Below, piece after piece: positions 53,137 through 63,354 of a DNA stretch of 64,000 nt. Within the stretch, counting starts at the first letter, position 1; every line of letters begins with the position of its first letter. The stretch comes from Desulfobulbaceae bacterium (GTDB lineage: Bacteria > Desulfobacterota > Desulfobulbia > Desulfobulbales > Desulfocapsaceae), in NCBI GenBank assembly GCA_009773475.1, contig WSXV01000001.1, positions 1-64,000 of the forward strand, written 5' to 3'. The notes beneath the pieces were generated by a model. The model saw only the letters and a program-made list of their open reading frames with translations. It was not told the DNA's origin and made no database searches. The translations under genes were made by a program, and so were the position numbers.

Positions 53137-56100
53137 ATGATTGATAAAAACGACCAGTCCGGTCGGTCCTCTCACCCCGGTTCCTCTGATGGCGGGGCCT
53201 TTGTCTTTTTGGATGCGTGCGGAAAACGCTGGCCCCGGCTCCGCTTTTTCATGGTGGTCATCGGGCTCCTGCTGTTTGTTGCGATGATCCTCTTTGCCCA
53301 GACCTTACTTCTCCCCTCCTCTTTGACCCTGCCGCCGGCAGTGCAGCAGCTCAAGTCCCGCCTGAAGACTCTTCAGGCCAAAGAACAGCAGACCAGGCAA
53401 CTGGCGGCAAGGCCGGTGTGGTTGAATTTTGTCAAGGGCAAGGCCGGAAGCACCCCGACCGTTCCTTTTCTTGCCAGGCCATTGGAACAGCAACCGGTGC
53501 CCCCGTCGCCTTTACGGAAACAGCATGTGGCCAGGTTGGCCCCCGTTGAGGAGATCCACCTGGGATTTTATGAGGGCTGGGATCCTGCCAGTCTTGATTC
53601 GCTTAAGGCCAATGGCGCCGATTTGACCCATCTCTGTCCGGACTGGCTGACGGTTGAGGATGGCCGTGGCACCCTTAAGGGGGAACCCGAACCGGCGGTT
53701 CTTGCCATGGTCAAAGAGCAGGGGCTGGTGCTCCTGCCTCATCTGCGGAACATGGACGCTGAAGGGTTCTGGCGGCCGGAGTCAGTGGAGGGACTGGTCA
53801 ATGGCCCTGTCGCCCGGCAGGATCAGTTTATCGCCAAGCTCCTGTTGAAGCTGAAGGCCATGGATGCGGGTGGGGTTATCGTTGAATGGGAAGAGGTTGA
53901 TCCCACCTATCGGGATGCGATGACCGCGCTACTGAACAGGATGGCCACGGCGCTCCATGCCGAGAGCCTGGAGTTGTGGCTGAGCGTGCCCATGGGGACG
54001 GGCTTAAATGTCTTTGATCTCGATGCTCTGGCCCGACAGGTTGACCGCTTTGTCGCCATGCTGCACGATGAGAATGCCGAGTTTGATCAGCCCGGGCCGG
54101 TGGCCTCATGGGAGTGGTTTAACGGCTGGCTCTCCACCCTCATCGCCTATGGCGAGCCCGCGCAATGGGTACTGGCCCTTGGTTCTTATGGCTATGACTG
54201 GGCAGACGGAGAGAAAGAGGCGGAAATGGTGCGTTTTCAGGATGTGATGAGCCGGGCAGGCCGTTCAGGACTTGCTGCCTTTGATATCAATACCCCTGTG
54301 TACAACCCCCATTTTGTCTATGAGGACTCGGGCGTGGCCCATACCCTCTGGTTTCTGGATGCGGCAACCTTTGTCAATCAGCTCAAACTTGGCAGGAAGC
54401 ACCATGTCGGCGGCATTGCCATCTCCCGGCTTGGCACTGAGGATCCGGGAATCTGGGATGTTTTGCAGCGTCCTTCCAGCGCGCCCCTTGCCGTTGGCGA
54501 TCTGGCCGCTCTCGAGACCATCAAACCCGGTGCGGCGATCGCTAATATCGGCCAGGGAAGTTTGATCACCATCGAAGATGAGCGGGCCGACGGGTTGCGC
54601 CGGATCACCAGTGAGACCGGTGACGATCCCGATGCCCTGGTGCTGGAGCGATATGAGAGGTTTCCCAGTTATCTCACCATCAACCATCAGGGAAGGGGGT
54701 CGCAGGATGCCGCGGTGATTACCTTTGATGATGGCCCTGACCCTGCCTGGACGCCCCAAATCCTCGATGTCCTCAAGGCCAAGGGGGTGAGCGCCACCTT
54801 TTTCATGGTTGGCGCCAACATGGAAAAGAATCCCGAGCTTGTCAGGCGTATTGTTGCGGAGGGCCATACGGTGGGTGTGCATACCTATACCCATCCCAAT
54901 ATCGCCCTGGTTTCGGAGGAGCGGGCCTATCTCGAGTTCAACGCCACCCAGCATCTGCTGGAGGCCATAACCGGCCATTCCACCATCCTCTTTCGGCCGC
55001 CCTACAATGCCGATACCAATCCCCATGATCCCGAAGAGATCATCCCTGTCCAACTCGCCCAGAAGCTTGGCTATATCACGGTGACGGAAGACATTGACCC
55101 CGAGGACTGGTCAAGGCCGGGAGTGGAGGCCATGCTTGCCAACGTGAAAGCGGGCCGCCTTCAGGGTGGCAGCGTGGTTCTGCTCCATGATGCGGGCGGC
55201 GACCGGGAGCAGACTGTTGAGGCCTTGCCCAGAATCATTGATTACCTGCGGTTCAGGGGGGATGCGGTTGTGCCCCTCCCAACCCTGCTGGGGATTTCTC
55301 TGGAGCAGATGATGCCCATGGTTCCTAAGGATCAGCGGGCGATGAGCAGGATGGTGAGCAAAAGCGGATTCACGACCCTGCATGTGATGACCGAATTTTT
55401 CTGGGCCTTTATGATCGTCGCCACTGGCCTTGTGGTGGTGCGAACCCTTGTTGTGGCCTGGCTGGCGATACGAAGCCGCAGGGCTGGGGATGACGGAATT
55501 TTGTCGGCACAGACCGTTCCGGAATCTTGTCCGCCGGTCAGTGTGTTGATTGCCGCCTATAATGAAGAAAAGGTCATCAAGCAAACCCTGCAATCCATTT
55601 TAAACACCAGCTACTCAGGCATAATCGAGGTGGTGGTGGTGGATGACGGCTCAGGGGACAATACCGCCGGAATCGTGGCTGCCATGGCCGAAGGTGACAA
55701 CCGTATTCACCTTCTCCGGCAGATCAACAAGGGCAAGGCTACGGCCTTGCAGGTCGGCCTTGCGGCAGTGCGGCACGAAATTATTATCAGCCTCGATGCT
55801 GATACCCAGTTTACCCCGGTGACCATTGCCGAGCTGGTCCGCCCCTTTTCCGACCCTGTAGTTGGCGCAGTCTCAGGACGGGCCAGGGTGGGCAATCCCA
55901 AGACCCTGGTGGCCAGGTTCCAGTCCCTGGAATATACCTGCGGCTTTAATCTGGATCGCCGCGCCTATCATCGGCTCAACTGTATTACGGTTGCGCCGGG
56001 GGCGGTGAGTGCCTTCAAAAAAAACGCGGTGTTGGCGGCGGGCGGGATCAGCACCGATACCCTGGCCGAGGATACCGATTTAACCTTAAGCCTGCACCGG

Positions 56101-56607
56101 TGTGGATTTACTGTCTGCTATGCCCCCCGGGCGGTGGCCTGGACCGAGGCCCCGGAAACCATCCGGTCCTTTGCCAAACAGCGATTTCGCTGGGCCTTTG
56201 GTACCCTGCAGTGTCTATGGAAGCATCGGGACATGCTTTTTGATGGAAAGTTCAGAGCCCTGGGCTGGTTCAGTCTGCCCAGCGCCTGGTTTTTCAATAT
56301 CCTGCTGGTGGCCCTCGGGCCGATTATTGACGGCTTATTGCTGATGTCGCTGTTTATGAATCCAGCCAGCGGCATCCTCTATTTTTATTTTTTGGTCTTC
56401 CTCTGCGCTGATCTGCTGCTGGCAACGGTGGCCTGCCTCATTGAGGGCGAGCCCCTGTCCCAGGCCTGGCTTGTTTTGCCCATGCGCTTTATTTACCGAC
56501 CGGTGTTGAGTTTTGCCGTTATCAAGGCCATCGTCAAGGCCAGTAAAGGGGTGCTGGTCGGTTGGGGTAAGCTCGACCGCACCGCCTCGGTTCCTTATCA
56601 TGCCTGA
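53137..56607 (+). CDS. GH18-like / polysaccharide deacetylase / GT2 trifunctional membrane protein
   Basis: This 1156-residue protein combines three enzymes. After an N-terminal membrane segment (about 28-52) comes a GH18-like barrel (about 135-450: IHLGFYEGWDPASLDSL, VIVEWEEVDP, WVLALGSYGYDW). A NodB-type deacetylase (about 520-720) has VITFDDGPDPAWT with the metal and base aspartates, HTYTHPNI and LFRPPYNAD. After another membrane segment (about 750-775) a processive GT2 domain (about 797-1040) has LIAAYNEEKV, VDDGSGDNT, SLDADTQF, EDTDLTL and QRFRW, followed by C-terminal membrane helices. It parallels PgaB and PgaC of poly-N-acetylglucosamine synthesis in one chain. A role in synthesising and modifying an amino-sugar exopolysaccharide is inferred. 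Confidence 0.83.
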   Translation: MIDKNDQSGRSSHPGSSDGGAFVFLDACGKRWPRLRFFMVVIGLLLFVAMILFAQTLLLPSSLTLPPAVQQLKSRLKTLQAKEQQTRQLAARPVWLNFVKGKAGSTPTVPFLARPLEQQPVPPSPLRKQHVARLAPVEEIHLGFYEGWDPASLDSLKANGADLTHLCPDWLTVEDGRGTLKGEPEPAVLAMVKEQGLVLLPHLRNMDAEGFWRPESVEGLVNGPVARQDQFIAKLLLKLKAMDAGGVIVEWEEVDPTYRDAMTALLNRMATALHAESLELWLSVPMGTGLNVFDLDALARQVDRFVAMLHDENAEFDQPGPVASWEWFNGWLSTLIAYGEPAQWVLALGSYGYDWADGEKEAEMVRFQDVMSRAGRSGLAAFDINTPVYNPHFVYEDSGVAHTLWFLDAATFVNQLKLGRKHHVGGIAISRLGTEDPGIWDVLQRPSSAPLAVGDLAALETIKPGAAIANIGQGSLITIEDERADGLRRITSETGDDPDALVLERYERFPSYLTINHQGRGSQDAAVITFDDGPDPAWTPQILDVLKAKGVSATFFMVGANMEKNPELVRRIVAEGHTVGVHTYTHPNIALVSEERAYLEFNATQHLLEAITGHSTILFRPPYNADTNPHDPEEIIPVQLAQKLGYITVTEDIDPEDWSRPGVEAMLANVKAGRLQGGSVVLLHDAGGDREQTVEALPRIIDYLRFRGDAVVPLPTLLGISLEQMMPMVPKDQRAMSRMVSKSGFTTLHVMTEFFWAFMIVATGLVVVRTLVVAWLAIRSRRAGDDGILSAQTVPESCPPVSVLIAAYNEEKVIKQTLQSILNTSYSGIIEVVVVDDGSGDNTAGIVAAMAEGDNRIHLLRQINKGKATALQVGLAAVRHEIIISLDADTQFTPVTIAELVRPFSDPVVGAVSGRARVGNPKTLVARFQSLEYTCGFNLDRRAYHRLNCITVAPGAVSAFKKNAVLAAGGISTDTLAEDTDLTLSLHRCGFTVCYAPRAVAWTEAPETIRSFAKQRFRWAFGTLQCLWKHRDMLFDGKFRALGWFSLPSAWFFNILLVALGPIIDGLLLMSLFMNPASGILYFYFLVFLCADLLLATVACLIEGEPLSQAWLVLPMRFIYRPVLSFAVIKAIVKASKGVLVGWGKLDRTASVPYHA

Positions 56608-56631
56608 ACGGCGCCTGGAGGAAAAGCAGCA

Positions 56632-57795
56632 ATGAGGAAAAACGCATGGGTGAGATGGATGGCCGGATGGTCCAATGGGTTCACCAAAAGGGTTCCTGGT
56701 TTTGTAGCGCTGTTCTTCTGCGCTCTTGTCTGCTGTGCCGGTTGTCGGCAGAAAGAGGCGGTCGTGGTCAAGGAGGAAGGCCCCAGAGAGCTGGTGATGC
56801 CGGCTGTCGGCGCCTATGCCGGGGCCTATGTGGATTTTGGTGAGGGCGAGGATGATGTCACCTATGATGCCATCGCAGGCTTTGAGCAGATGACCGGCAA
56901 GCATCTCGCCATGGTCGCCTTTGGCAATTTCTGGGGCGAGCAGGCCTTTCCGGTGAAGACCATGGATATTGTTTCGGGATACGGGGCCATTCCGCTGATC
57001 TTCTGGTCCCCGTGGGATCGCCCCTACATGGAGGATCGGGGCCCGGATCGGTTCAATCTGCCCGATATCCTTGCCGGCAAATGGGACAGCTATATTGATC
57101 AGTGGGCCGATGCGGCGCGCAGTTACGGGAAGCCCATCCTGGTGACCTGGGGGCTTGAAATGAACGGAGACTGGTTCCCCTGGTCGGGTGTCTTTTATGG
57201 CGGCGGCAAGGTGACAGGCGAGAAGGACGGCCAGCCCCTCTTTGCCGGGCCAGAACTGGTGAAGAAAACCTACCGCTATGTGGTTGACCGGGTACGGGCG
57301 CGCAAGGCCTTTAATATTCTCTGGGGCTTTCACGTCAATAATGCCACCATTCCTAACGAGGCCTGGAACAGGATGGCACACTATTATCCCGGGGCGGACT
57401 ATGTGGATTGGCTGGGCTTAAGTGTCTATGGCAAGATTATGCGTGAGGGCGATTGGGCCTCTTTTGCCAATGTCATGGAAGGCAGCTACGATGAGATCTG
57501 TCAGTTGGACCCGAGCAAGCCGGTGATTCTGGCTGAATGGGGCGTCGGCGAATTTCCGCCGAATAATAAGGCCGAATTTATTACCCTGGCCTTTTCCGGT
57601 CTGCAGACCAAATATCAGCGGATCAAGGCGGCAGTGTTCTGGCATGAACGCTGGGAAAATCAGGATGGGAGTTTCAGCAATCTGCGGGTCAACTCCTCGC
57701 CCGAGGCCCTTGATGCCTATCGAGCCGGTGTGGCCGCTCCCTACTGGATCGACCGGCCCCAATTCCGCTCAGTCCCCACCCCGGCTGTCCGCTGA
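56632..57795 (+). CDS. Secreted GH26-like glycoside hydrolase
   Basis: The 387-residue protein has an N-terminal hydrophobic export segment (about 22-40) ending CCAGC, a possible but imperfect lipobox. The catalytic barrel resembles GH26: VTWGLEMNGDWFPWSG holds the likely acid/base glutamate, and PVILAEWGVGEFP the likely nucleophile. It probably cleaves a beta-linked polysaccharide outside the inner membrane. It starts 24 bases after the glycosyltransferase fusion, so both likely work on the same exopolysaccharide, for example in trimming or release. The substrate is unknown. Confidence 0.75.
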   Translation: MRKNAWVRWMAGWSNGFTKRVPGFVALFFCALVCCAGCRQKEAVVVKEEGPRELVMPAVGAYAGAYVDFGEGEDDVTYDAIAGFEQMTGKHLAMVAFGNFWGEQAFPVKTMDIVSGYGAIPLIFWSPWDRPYMEDRGPDRFNLPDILAGKWDSYIDQWADAARSYGKPILVTWGLEMNGDWFPWSGVFYGGGKVTGEKDGQPLFAGPELVKKTYRYVVDRVRARKAFNILWGFHVNNATIPNEAWNRMAHYYPGADYVDWLGLSVYGKIMREGDWASFANVMEGSYDEICQLDPSKPVILAEWGVGEFPPNNKAEFITLAFSGLQTKYQRIKAAVFWHERWENQDGSFSNLRVNSSPEALDAYRAGVAAPYWIDRPQFRSVPTPAVR

Positions 57796-58175
57796 GGGGG
57801 ATCCACCCGGCGGCGCATGGATTCCTGGTGCCAGGGAAAAACATGCCCGCCTGAGTCCTAATCGTCCCGTGTTTCTCCAATGGAATGTCGAACAGAATCT
57901 TCTTTCGCTGACCTGGAGTTTTGAGTATAGTCAAAGGCCTGAAAAGGTGGGAGAGGACATTACTCATCGGAGTCCTGTGTGCATTGTAACTCGTTGTTTT
58001 GTTTAAAATATTGGGACAGCTGCTTGCCGCTTTTTTGCTGAGCAGGAGTGTGTGCCCACATCTCCATCAAAAGAATGATTCTTATCCATTGCCGGCTGTT
58101 CGCCGCCTCTCAGGGTGGAAAAAGAATTTGACTATGCTGAGCAAAGGAAGCGGACTGGTGGGAAAGGGAATGCCG
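57796..58175. other. Intergenic region without a recognisable gene
   Basis: About 380 bases between the GH26-like gene and the YdbL-type gene. The in-frame extension of the YdbL ORF back to 57999 looks non-coding. I see no terminator or repeat that I would support. Confidence 0.4.
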
Positions 58176-58517
58176 ATGAAATTCGCTTGCTCGTTGGTTT
58201 TCTCATTTCTTATCGTATTATTTATCTGGAATGTTCAACCGGTCTTGGCCATGGATCTGCAGACGGCAAAGGAGCGAGGGTTGGTGGGTGAAACCGCTTC
58301 CGGTTATCTGGAAGCGGTGCAGACCCTTTCACCGGAGCTGGTCCGGCTTGTTGCCGAGATCAACGGCAGGCGGCAGGCCGAGTATCGGGGAATTGCCGCT
58401 CGTACCAATACCCCGCTTGCGGCGGTGGAAAAGCTTGCCGGCGCCAGGGCCATGGAAAAATCAAGTCCCGGTTCCTCTATCAAGCCAGCCGGTACCTGGC
58501 AGAAGAAAAAGGATTGA
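58176..58517 (+). CDS. YdbL/DUF1318-family periplasmic protein
   Basis: The 113-residue protein has a signal peptide (MKFACSLVFSFLIVLFIW, cut after VLA). The DUF1318 core reads DLQTAKERGLVGETASGYLEAV and LVAEINGRRQAEYRGIAARTNTPLAAVEKLAGARAMEKS in abbreviated overlap. E. coli YdbL, a homologue, is linked with YdbH/YnbE in envelope lipid homeostasis. No ydbH or ynbE lies beside it here. The track begins at 57999; ATG codons at 58170 and 58176 after gggaaaggga suit the signal peptide. Confidence 0.78.
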   Translation: MKFACSLVFSFLIVLFIWNVQPVLAMDLQTAKERGLVGETASGYLEAVQTLSPELVRLVAEINGRRQAEYRGIAARTNTPLAAVEKLAGARAMEKSSPGSSIKPAGTWQKKKD

Positions 58518-58547
58518 TCAAATGGAATCAAACAGCAAGGAACCCCT

Positions 58548-59438
58548 ATGAAGACCAGTATTGAACGGGCCAAGGTGCTCATCGAGTCGCTCCCCTATAT
58601 GCAGACCTTTCGCCATAAGACCGTGGTGATCAAGTACGGCGGCCACGCCATGGTGGATGAGAATCTGAAGAAACAGTTCGCCCTCGATGTGATCCTGATG
58701 AAGCATATCGGGATTAATCCGGTGATTGTCCATGGCGGCGGGCCGCAGATCAATCTCCTGCTCGATCGTCTCCAGATCAAGCCCAGTTATGTCCAGGGCA
58801 TGAGGGTGACGGACGGTGAGACCATGGATGTGGTGGAGATGGTGCTGGTGGGTAAGGTCAACAAGGAGATTGTCGGCAATATTAACCATTGTGGCGGCCG
58901 GGCGGTGGGCCTGTCCGGACGGGACGGGGATCTGGTGTGCGCCGAAAAGCTCAAGGTCAGCAAAAAAAAGGATGCCGCTGCCATGGAAAACGCGCCTCCC
59001 GAGCTCATCGACCTGGGCCGCGTCGGTCGAGTGACCAAGGTCAATGTCGAGGTGCTCAGAACCCTGGAGCGTGACGATTTTATCCCGGTGATTGCCCCGG
59101 TGGGAGTGGGTGCCGATGGAGCCGCCTTCAATATCAATGCTGATTTAGTGGCCGGGGCCATCGCTGCGGAACTCAAGGCGGAGAAGTTGATCCTGCTCAC
59201 CGATGTGGTGGGTGTCAAAGATCGGCAGGGGGCGTTGATTCACTCCCTGCTGCGGGCCGAGATCGAGGGGCTTATTGACAAGGAGGTCATCATCGGCGGC
59301 ATGATTCCTAAGGTGCGCTGCTGCAGGGAGGCCATCGAGCAGGGTGTCACCAAGGCGCATATTATTGATGGCCGCGTTGAGCATGCCATTTTACTGGAGA
59401 TGTTTACCCGCGAGGGTGTTGGAACGGAGATTGTGTGA
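58548..59438 (+). CDS. argB: Acetylglutamate kinase
   Basis: The 296-residue amino-acid kinase contains [42 protein letters not shown] and GGMIPKV. It phosphorylates N-acetylglutamate, the second step of arginine synthesis. The N-terminal extension ([16 protein letters not shown]) is of the kind found in arginine-inhibited enzymes, so feedback inhibition is likely. Its stop overlaps the argD start. Confidence 0.95.
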   Translation: MKTSIERAKVLIESLPYMQTFRHKTVVIKYGGHAMVDENLKKQFALDVILMKHIGINPVIVHGGGPQINLLLDRLQIKPSYVQGMRVTDGETMDVVEMVLVGKVNKEIVGNINHCGGRAVGLSGRDGDLVCAEKLKVSKKKDAAAMENAPPELIDLGRVGRVTKVNVEVLRTLERDDFIPVIAPVGVGADGAAFNINADLVAGAIAAELKAEKLILLTDVVGVKDRQGALIHSLLRAEIEGLIDKEVIIGGMIPKVRCCREAIEQGVTKAHIIDGRVEHAILLEMFTREGVGTEIV

Positions 59439-60649
59439 TGGGAACGACGAACAAGGAGTTGGCTGTACGAAGTGATCAGGTTTTTATCGGGACGTATACC
59501 CGCTATCCAGCGGCCATGGTCAAAGGAGCCGGCTGTCGGCTCACCGATGCGGAGGGAAAAGAGTATCTGGATTTTCTTGCTGGAATTGCGGTCTGTGGTC
59601 TAGGTCACTGTCATCCGGCGGTGACGGCGGCGATCTGTGAGCAGGCCAGCAAGCTGGTGCACGTGTCCAATCTTTATTATACCGAGCCTCAGACCGAGCT
59701 TGCGGAGCTTTTGACTGCGCATTGCTTCGCCGACAAGGTCTTCCTTGCCAACAGCGGTGCCGAGGCCAATGAGGCGGCGATCAAACTTGCCCGCATCTGT
59801 TCCGGAGAAGATCGCTACGAGGTCATCTCCCTGGCCGGTTCTTTTCATGGCCGGACCCTGGCCACCATTGCCGCTACCGGTCAGGCCAAATTCCAAAAGG
59901 GGTTTGAGCCCATGCCAGAGGGCTTCGCCCATGCCCCTTTCGGGGATCTGGTTGCCCTCAAATCGATGATCACCGATCAGACCTGCGCCATTCTCTGCGA
60001 GCCTCTGCAGGGAGAGGGAGGGGTGCGTCCCCTGGACCTTGCGTATCTGCAGGGTTTGCGACGTCTCTGTGATAAGTATAACCTGCTTCTGATCTTTGAT
60101 GAGATTCAGACCGGTATGGGGCGCACTGGTACCCTCTTTGCCCATGAGCAGATGGGGGTGACCCCGGATATCATGACTTTGGCCAAGGCCCTGGGCAATG
60201 GTCTGCCCATTGGGGCTCTGCTCACCACCAAAAGGATTGCCGCCGCCTTTGCGCCCGGCACCCATGCCTCCACCTTTGGCGGGAATCCCGTGGCTGCCGC
60301 TGCCGCCGTTGCCACCATGAAGGTGATGCTGGCCGACGGATTTCTTGCCGAGGTGCGGGAAAAAGGGAATTATCTGCACGCCCAGTTGCAGACTCTGGTG
60401 GCCCGTTTTCCTACGCTTGCGCTTAATGCTCGAGGATTGGGACTGATTCAGGGGCTGTTGCTGACCGAAGCCGGGGTGCAGCAGGGGGGCGCCATCGTTA
60501 ACCGGATGTTTGCAAAGGGGTGCCTGATTAATTTTGCCGGGGGCGTGGCGCTGCGTTTTGTGCCGCCGCTTATTGTCAGCTGCGAGGAGATTGACCAGAT
60601 GATAGGTCTGCTGGCTGAGGTTCTAGCTGAGGTCGCAGGGGAGATTTAA
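59438..60649 (+). CDS. argD: Acetylornithine aminotransferase
   Basis: The 403-residue class III aminotransferase contains YLDFLAGIAVCGLGH, NSGAEANEAAIKLAR, LIFDEIQTGMGRTG and the PLP lysine region MTLAKALGNGLPIGA. It makes N-acetylornithine from the semialdehyde. The ATG at 59438 overlaps the argB stop (TGATG). The structured repeat pair follows about 100 bases downstream. Confidence 0.94.
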   Translation: MGTTNKELAVRSDQVFIGTYTRYPAAMVKGAGCRLTDAEGKEYLDFLAGIAVCGLGHCHPAVTAAICEQASKLVHVSNLYYTEPQTELAELLTAHCFADKVFLANSGAEANEAAIKLARICSGEDRYEVISLAGSFHGRTLATIAATGQAKFQKGFEPMPEGFAHAPFGDLVALKSMITDQTCAILCEPLQGEGGVRPLDLAYLQGLRRLCDKYNLLLIFDEIQTGMGRTGTLFAHEQMGVTPDIMTLAKALGNGLPIGALLTTKRIAAAFAPGTHASTFGGNPVAAAAAVATMKVMLADGFLAEVREKGNYLHAQLQTLVARFPTLALNARGLGLIQGLLLTEAGVQQGGAIVNRMFAKGCLINFAGGVALRFVPPLIVSCEEIDQMIGLLAEVLAEVAGEI

Positions 60650-60749
60650 TAAAAAAGGACACAGACCCTGATGAGTAGGGAGCCATGACCCCATGGTTTG
60701 GCCAGATGGCACGGGGAATTGCCAGGCACTATACCGAGATTGGCCGGAG

Positions 60750-60856
60750 ACGCCGCACCGAGAAACAGCGGAACAGATTGCTGTTTCTCGGATGCGGCAT
60801 AAGAGGCCGTAAATGAATCAGGCAAGAAAATGACCTTGCCTGATTCATAACGGACT
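60750..60856 (+). repeat. 107-bp structured direct repeat, copy 1
   Basis: This copy holds two hairpins: GCCGCACCGAGAAACAG with CTGTTTCTCGG-A-TGCGGC, and GAATCAGGCAAG with CTTGCCTGATTC, the latter extended by CCGT/ACGG. A near-identical copy follows after 34 bases. The 60729-60989 ORF is a by-product of the repeat. Confidence 0.75.
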
Positions 60857-60890
60857 TCCTAAATGCTCTTGAGCAGATGTATTTTGCTGG

Positions 60891-60997
60891 ACGCCACACC
60901 GAGAAACAGCGGAACAGATTGCTGTTTCTCGGTGGCGGCATAAGAGGCCGTAAATGAAACAGGCAAGAAAATGACCTTGCCTGTTTCATAACGGACT
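60891..60997 (+). repeat. 107-bp structured direct repeat, copy 2
   Basis: This is the same two-hairpin unit as at 60750. The second hairpin reads GAAACAGGCAAG...CTTGCCTGTTTC: relative to copy 1 both sides of one pair changed (T-A to A-T), so pairing is preserved. The first hairpin shows further paired changes (GCAC/ATGC against ACAC/GTGG). The remaining sequence up to argF (60998-61218) has nothing recognisable. Confidence 0.75.
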
Positions 60998-61218
60998 CTA
61001 AATTCTTTGCAAATAGTCTTTTTTTTTTGTAGATATTGTCTTTTCCCCGATCAGTTTTTCTTCAAAGATGAACCATCCTGTTGAAAGTAGTGCTGGAGAG
61101 GGACGCGGAGAAGAAAAATGCTGCAGAGTTTCTGAGCACTGAGAAAGAGCGTTGGGCTTGGGGTTAGAGTGAATTTGGCAGGGAGTTTTTTTCCTGCCTG
61201 AGACAGAGACGGATCTCC

Positions 61219-62133
61219 ATGTTAAGGCATTTGCGAGCAATAGAAGATTGTACCAGGGAAGAACTGGATGGTTTCATCGAGCGCGCCCTGGAACTGAAAA
61301 AAGAACATAAGGCCGGCGTTCGCCATAGTCAGCTTGCCGGCAAGACCATCGGCCTGATTTTTGAAAAACCTTCCACCCGGACCAGGGTGTCCTTTGAGTC
61401 AGCCATGTATGGCCTGGGCGGCCAGGTGATTTTTCTTTCCGGCCGTGACACCCAGTTGGCCCGTTCCGAGCCTCTGAAGGATATGGCCCGGGTCATGGCC
61501 CGCTATGTGGACGGTATGGTGGTGCGAACCTTTGGTCAGGAAGTGGTGGAGGAGTTGGCCCGCTATTCATCGGTGCCGGTGATCAACGCCCTGACCGATC
61601 TCCATCATCCCTGCCAGATCATGAGTGACCTGATGACCGTGATTGAGAAGAAAGGGCCCTTGGAGAACCTGAAGATTGCCTGGGTGGGTGATGGCAATAA
61701 TGTCGCCAACTCGTGGATTCAGGCCGCAGAAATCTTGGGTTTTGAGCTGATTCTGGCCTGTCCGGAAGGCTACGATCCCAATCCTGAAATCCTCAAAAAA
61801 GGGCGCAGTAATGGGGCTAAACCCATTGTTCTGGTGCGCAGTCCTGAGCAGGCCGTGGCCGAGGCCGATGTCATCAATGTCGATGTGTGGACCTCCATGG
61901 GTCAGGAAGGGGAAGAAGGCAGGCGTCTGGCGGTCTTTCGCGGCTTTCAGATGAATGATGCCCTGCTTGCCCACGCCCCGGATGCGGCCATAGTCATGCA
62001 CTGCCTGCCAGCCCATCGCGGGGAAGAGATAACAGAAGAAGTCCTGGAGTCAGAGCGGTGTGTTGCCTTTGATCAGGCGGAAAACAAGATGCATATGCAT
62101 AAGGCGATTCTTGAAAAATTGATCGGAGGTTGA
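61219..62133 (+). CDS. argF: Ornithine carbamoyltransferase
   Basis: The 304-residue protein contains the carbamoyl-phosphate motif [20 protein letters not shown], the ornithine loop region VWTSMGQE and [10 protein letters not shown]. It forms citrulline from ornithine and carbamoyl phosphate. It is separated from argD by 570 bases that carry the tandem repeats, so it probably has its own promoter or is subject to processing. argG follows two bases later. Confidence 0.95.
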   Translation: MLRHLRAIEDCTREELDGFIERALELKKEHKAGVRHSQLAGKTIGLIFEKPSTRTRVSFESAMYGLGGQVIFLSGRDTQLARSEPLKDMARVMARYVDGMVVRTFGQEVVEELARYSSVPVINALTDLHHPCQIMSDLMTVIEKKGPLENLKIAWVGDGNNVANSWIQAAEILGFELILACPEGYDPNPEILKKGRSNGAKPIVLVRSPEQAVAEADVINVDVWTSMGQEGEEGRRLAVFRGFQMNDALLAHAPDAAIVMHCLPAHRGEEITEEVLESERCVAFDQAENKMHMHKAILEKLIGG

Positions 62134-62135
62134 AG

Positions 62136-63335
62136 ATGGCGGATGTGAAAAAAATTGTGCTGGCATATTCCGGCGGGCTTGACACCTCGGTTATCTTAAA
62201 ATGGCTGGCGCAGGAATATCAGTGCCCCATAGTGGCCTATGCCGCTGATGTCGGTCAGGAAGAGGATTGGGACGCAGTGCGGGCCAAGGGCTTAGCTACC
62301 GGTGCGGATAAGGTCATAATCTCTGATCTGCGAAAAGAGTTCGTTGAAGAGTATATCTTTCCCGCCTTCAGATCCAACGCCATCTATGAGGGCTCGTATC
62401 TTCTCGGGACCTCCCTGGCTCGGCCGATCATTGCCAAAGAGCAGGTGCGGATAGCCCATGCCGAGGGTGCAGACGCGGTCAGTCATGGGGCCACCGGTAA
62501 GGGTAATGATCAGGTGCGATTCGAACTGGCCTATCTGGGCATTGATCCGAGCTTGACCATCATTGCCCCCTGGCGGATCTGGGATTTGAACTCACGCAAA
62601 AAACTGGTGGAGTATGCCAAGGAGCATAACATCCCGGTGCCGGTGACCAAGGAAAAACCTTACAGCTCCGACGAGAACCTGCTGCACATCAGCTTTGAGG
62701 GAGGCATCCTGGAAGACCCATGGAACGAGCCGGATCCGTCTATGTTCAAGCTGTCGGTGTCGCCGGAAATGGCGCCGGATGTCCCTACGTATCTGGAGAT
62801 TGAGTTTGTGCACGGTGATCCCGTGGCCCTCGACGGGGTGCGGATGGAGGCGCTGCCATTGTTCATGAAGCTGAACGCCCTGGGCGGAGCCAATGGCATC
62901 GGTCGTCTGGATCTGGTGGAAAACCGCTTTGTCGGGATGAAGTCCCATGGCGTGTATGAAACCCCGGGTGGTACCATCCTGCGTACGGCGCATCGTGATT
63001 TGGAGACCATCACCATGGATCGTGAGGTCATGCGAATCCGTGATTCTCTGGTGGCCCGGTATGCTGAGTTGATCTATAACGGCTTCTGGTTCTCGCCCGA
63101 GCGCGAACTCTTGCAGACTACCATGGATACCAGCCAGAAGACGGTGAACGGCACTGTCCGGCTGAAGCTCTATAAGGGCAACTGTACCCCGGTGGGCCGG
63201 AAGTCCGACCAGTCACTGTATCAGGAGAGTTTCGCCACCTTTGAGGAAGATAAGGTCTATAATCAGGCCGATGCCGGCGGTTTTATCCGTCTCAACGGCT
63301 TGCGCCTGCGCATGGCTGCGATGCAGAGAAAATAA
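62136..63335 (+). CDS. argG: Argininosuccinate synthase
   Basis: The 399-residue protein begins [23 protein letters not shown] with the PP-loop (SGGLDTS) and contains [14 protein letters not shown] and [16 protein letters not shown]. It joins citrulline and aspartate with ATP. The ATG at 62136, after cggaggttga, is preferred over the TTG at 62130 used in the track. Confidence 0.95.
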   Translation: MADVKKIVLAYSGGLDTSVILKWLAQEYQCPIVAYAADVGQEEDWDAVRAKGLATGADKVIISDLRKEFVEEYIFPAFRSNAIYEGSYLLGTSLARPIIAKEQVRIAHAEGADAVSHGATGKGNDQVRFELAYLGIDPSLTIIAPWRIWDLNSRKKLVEYAKEHNIPVPVTKEKPYSSDENLLHISFEGGILEDPWNEPDPSMFKLSVSPEMAPDVPTYLEIEFVHGDPVALDGVRMEALPLFMKLNALGGANGIGRLDLVENRFVGMKSHGVYETPGGTILRTAHRDLETITMDREVMRIRDSLVARYAELIYNGFWFSPERELLQTTMDTSQKTVNGTVRLKLYKGNCTPVGRKSDQSLYQESFATFEEDKVYNQADAGGFIRLNGLRLRMAAMQRK

Positions 63336-63354
63336 CAGTTTTGAGTGATTTTTT

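Noticed and set aside
60729-60989. An 86-codon ORF with an internal repeat (QARSFSCL, RNSNLFRCFSV)
   Set aside because: The peptide repeat only mirrors the two 107-bp DNA repeats; the hairpins and compensatory changes point to a non-coding element.
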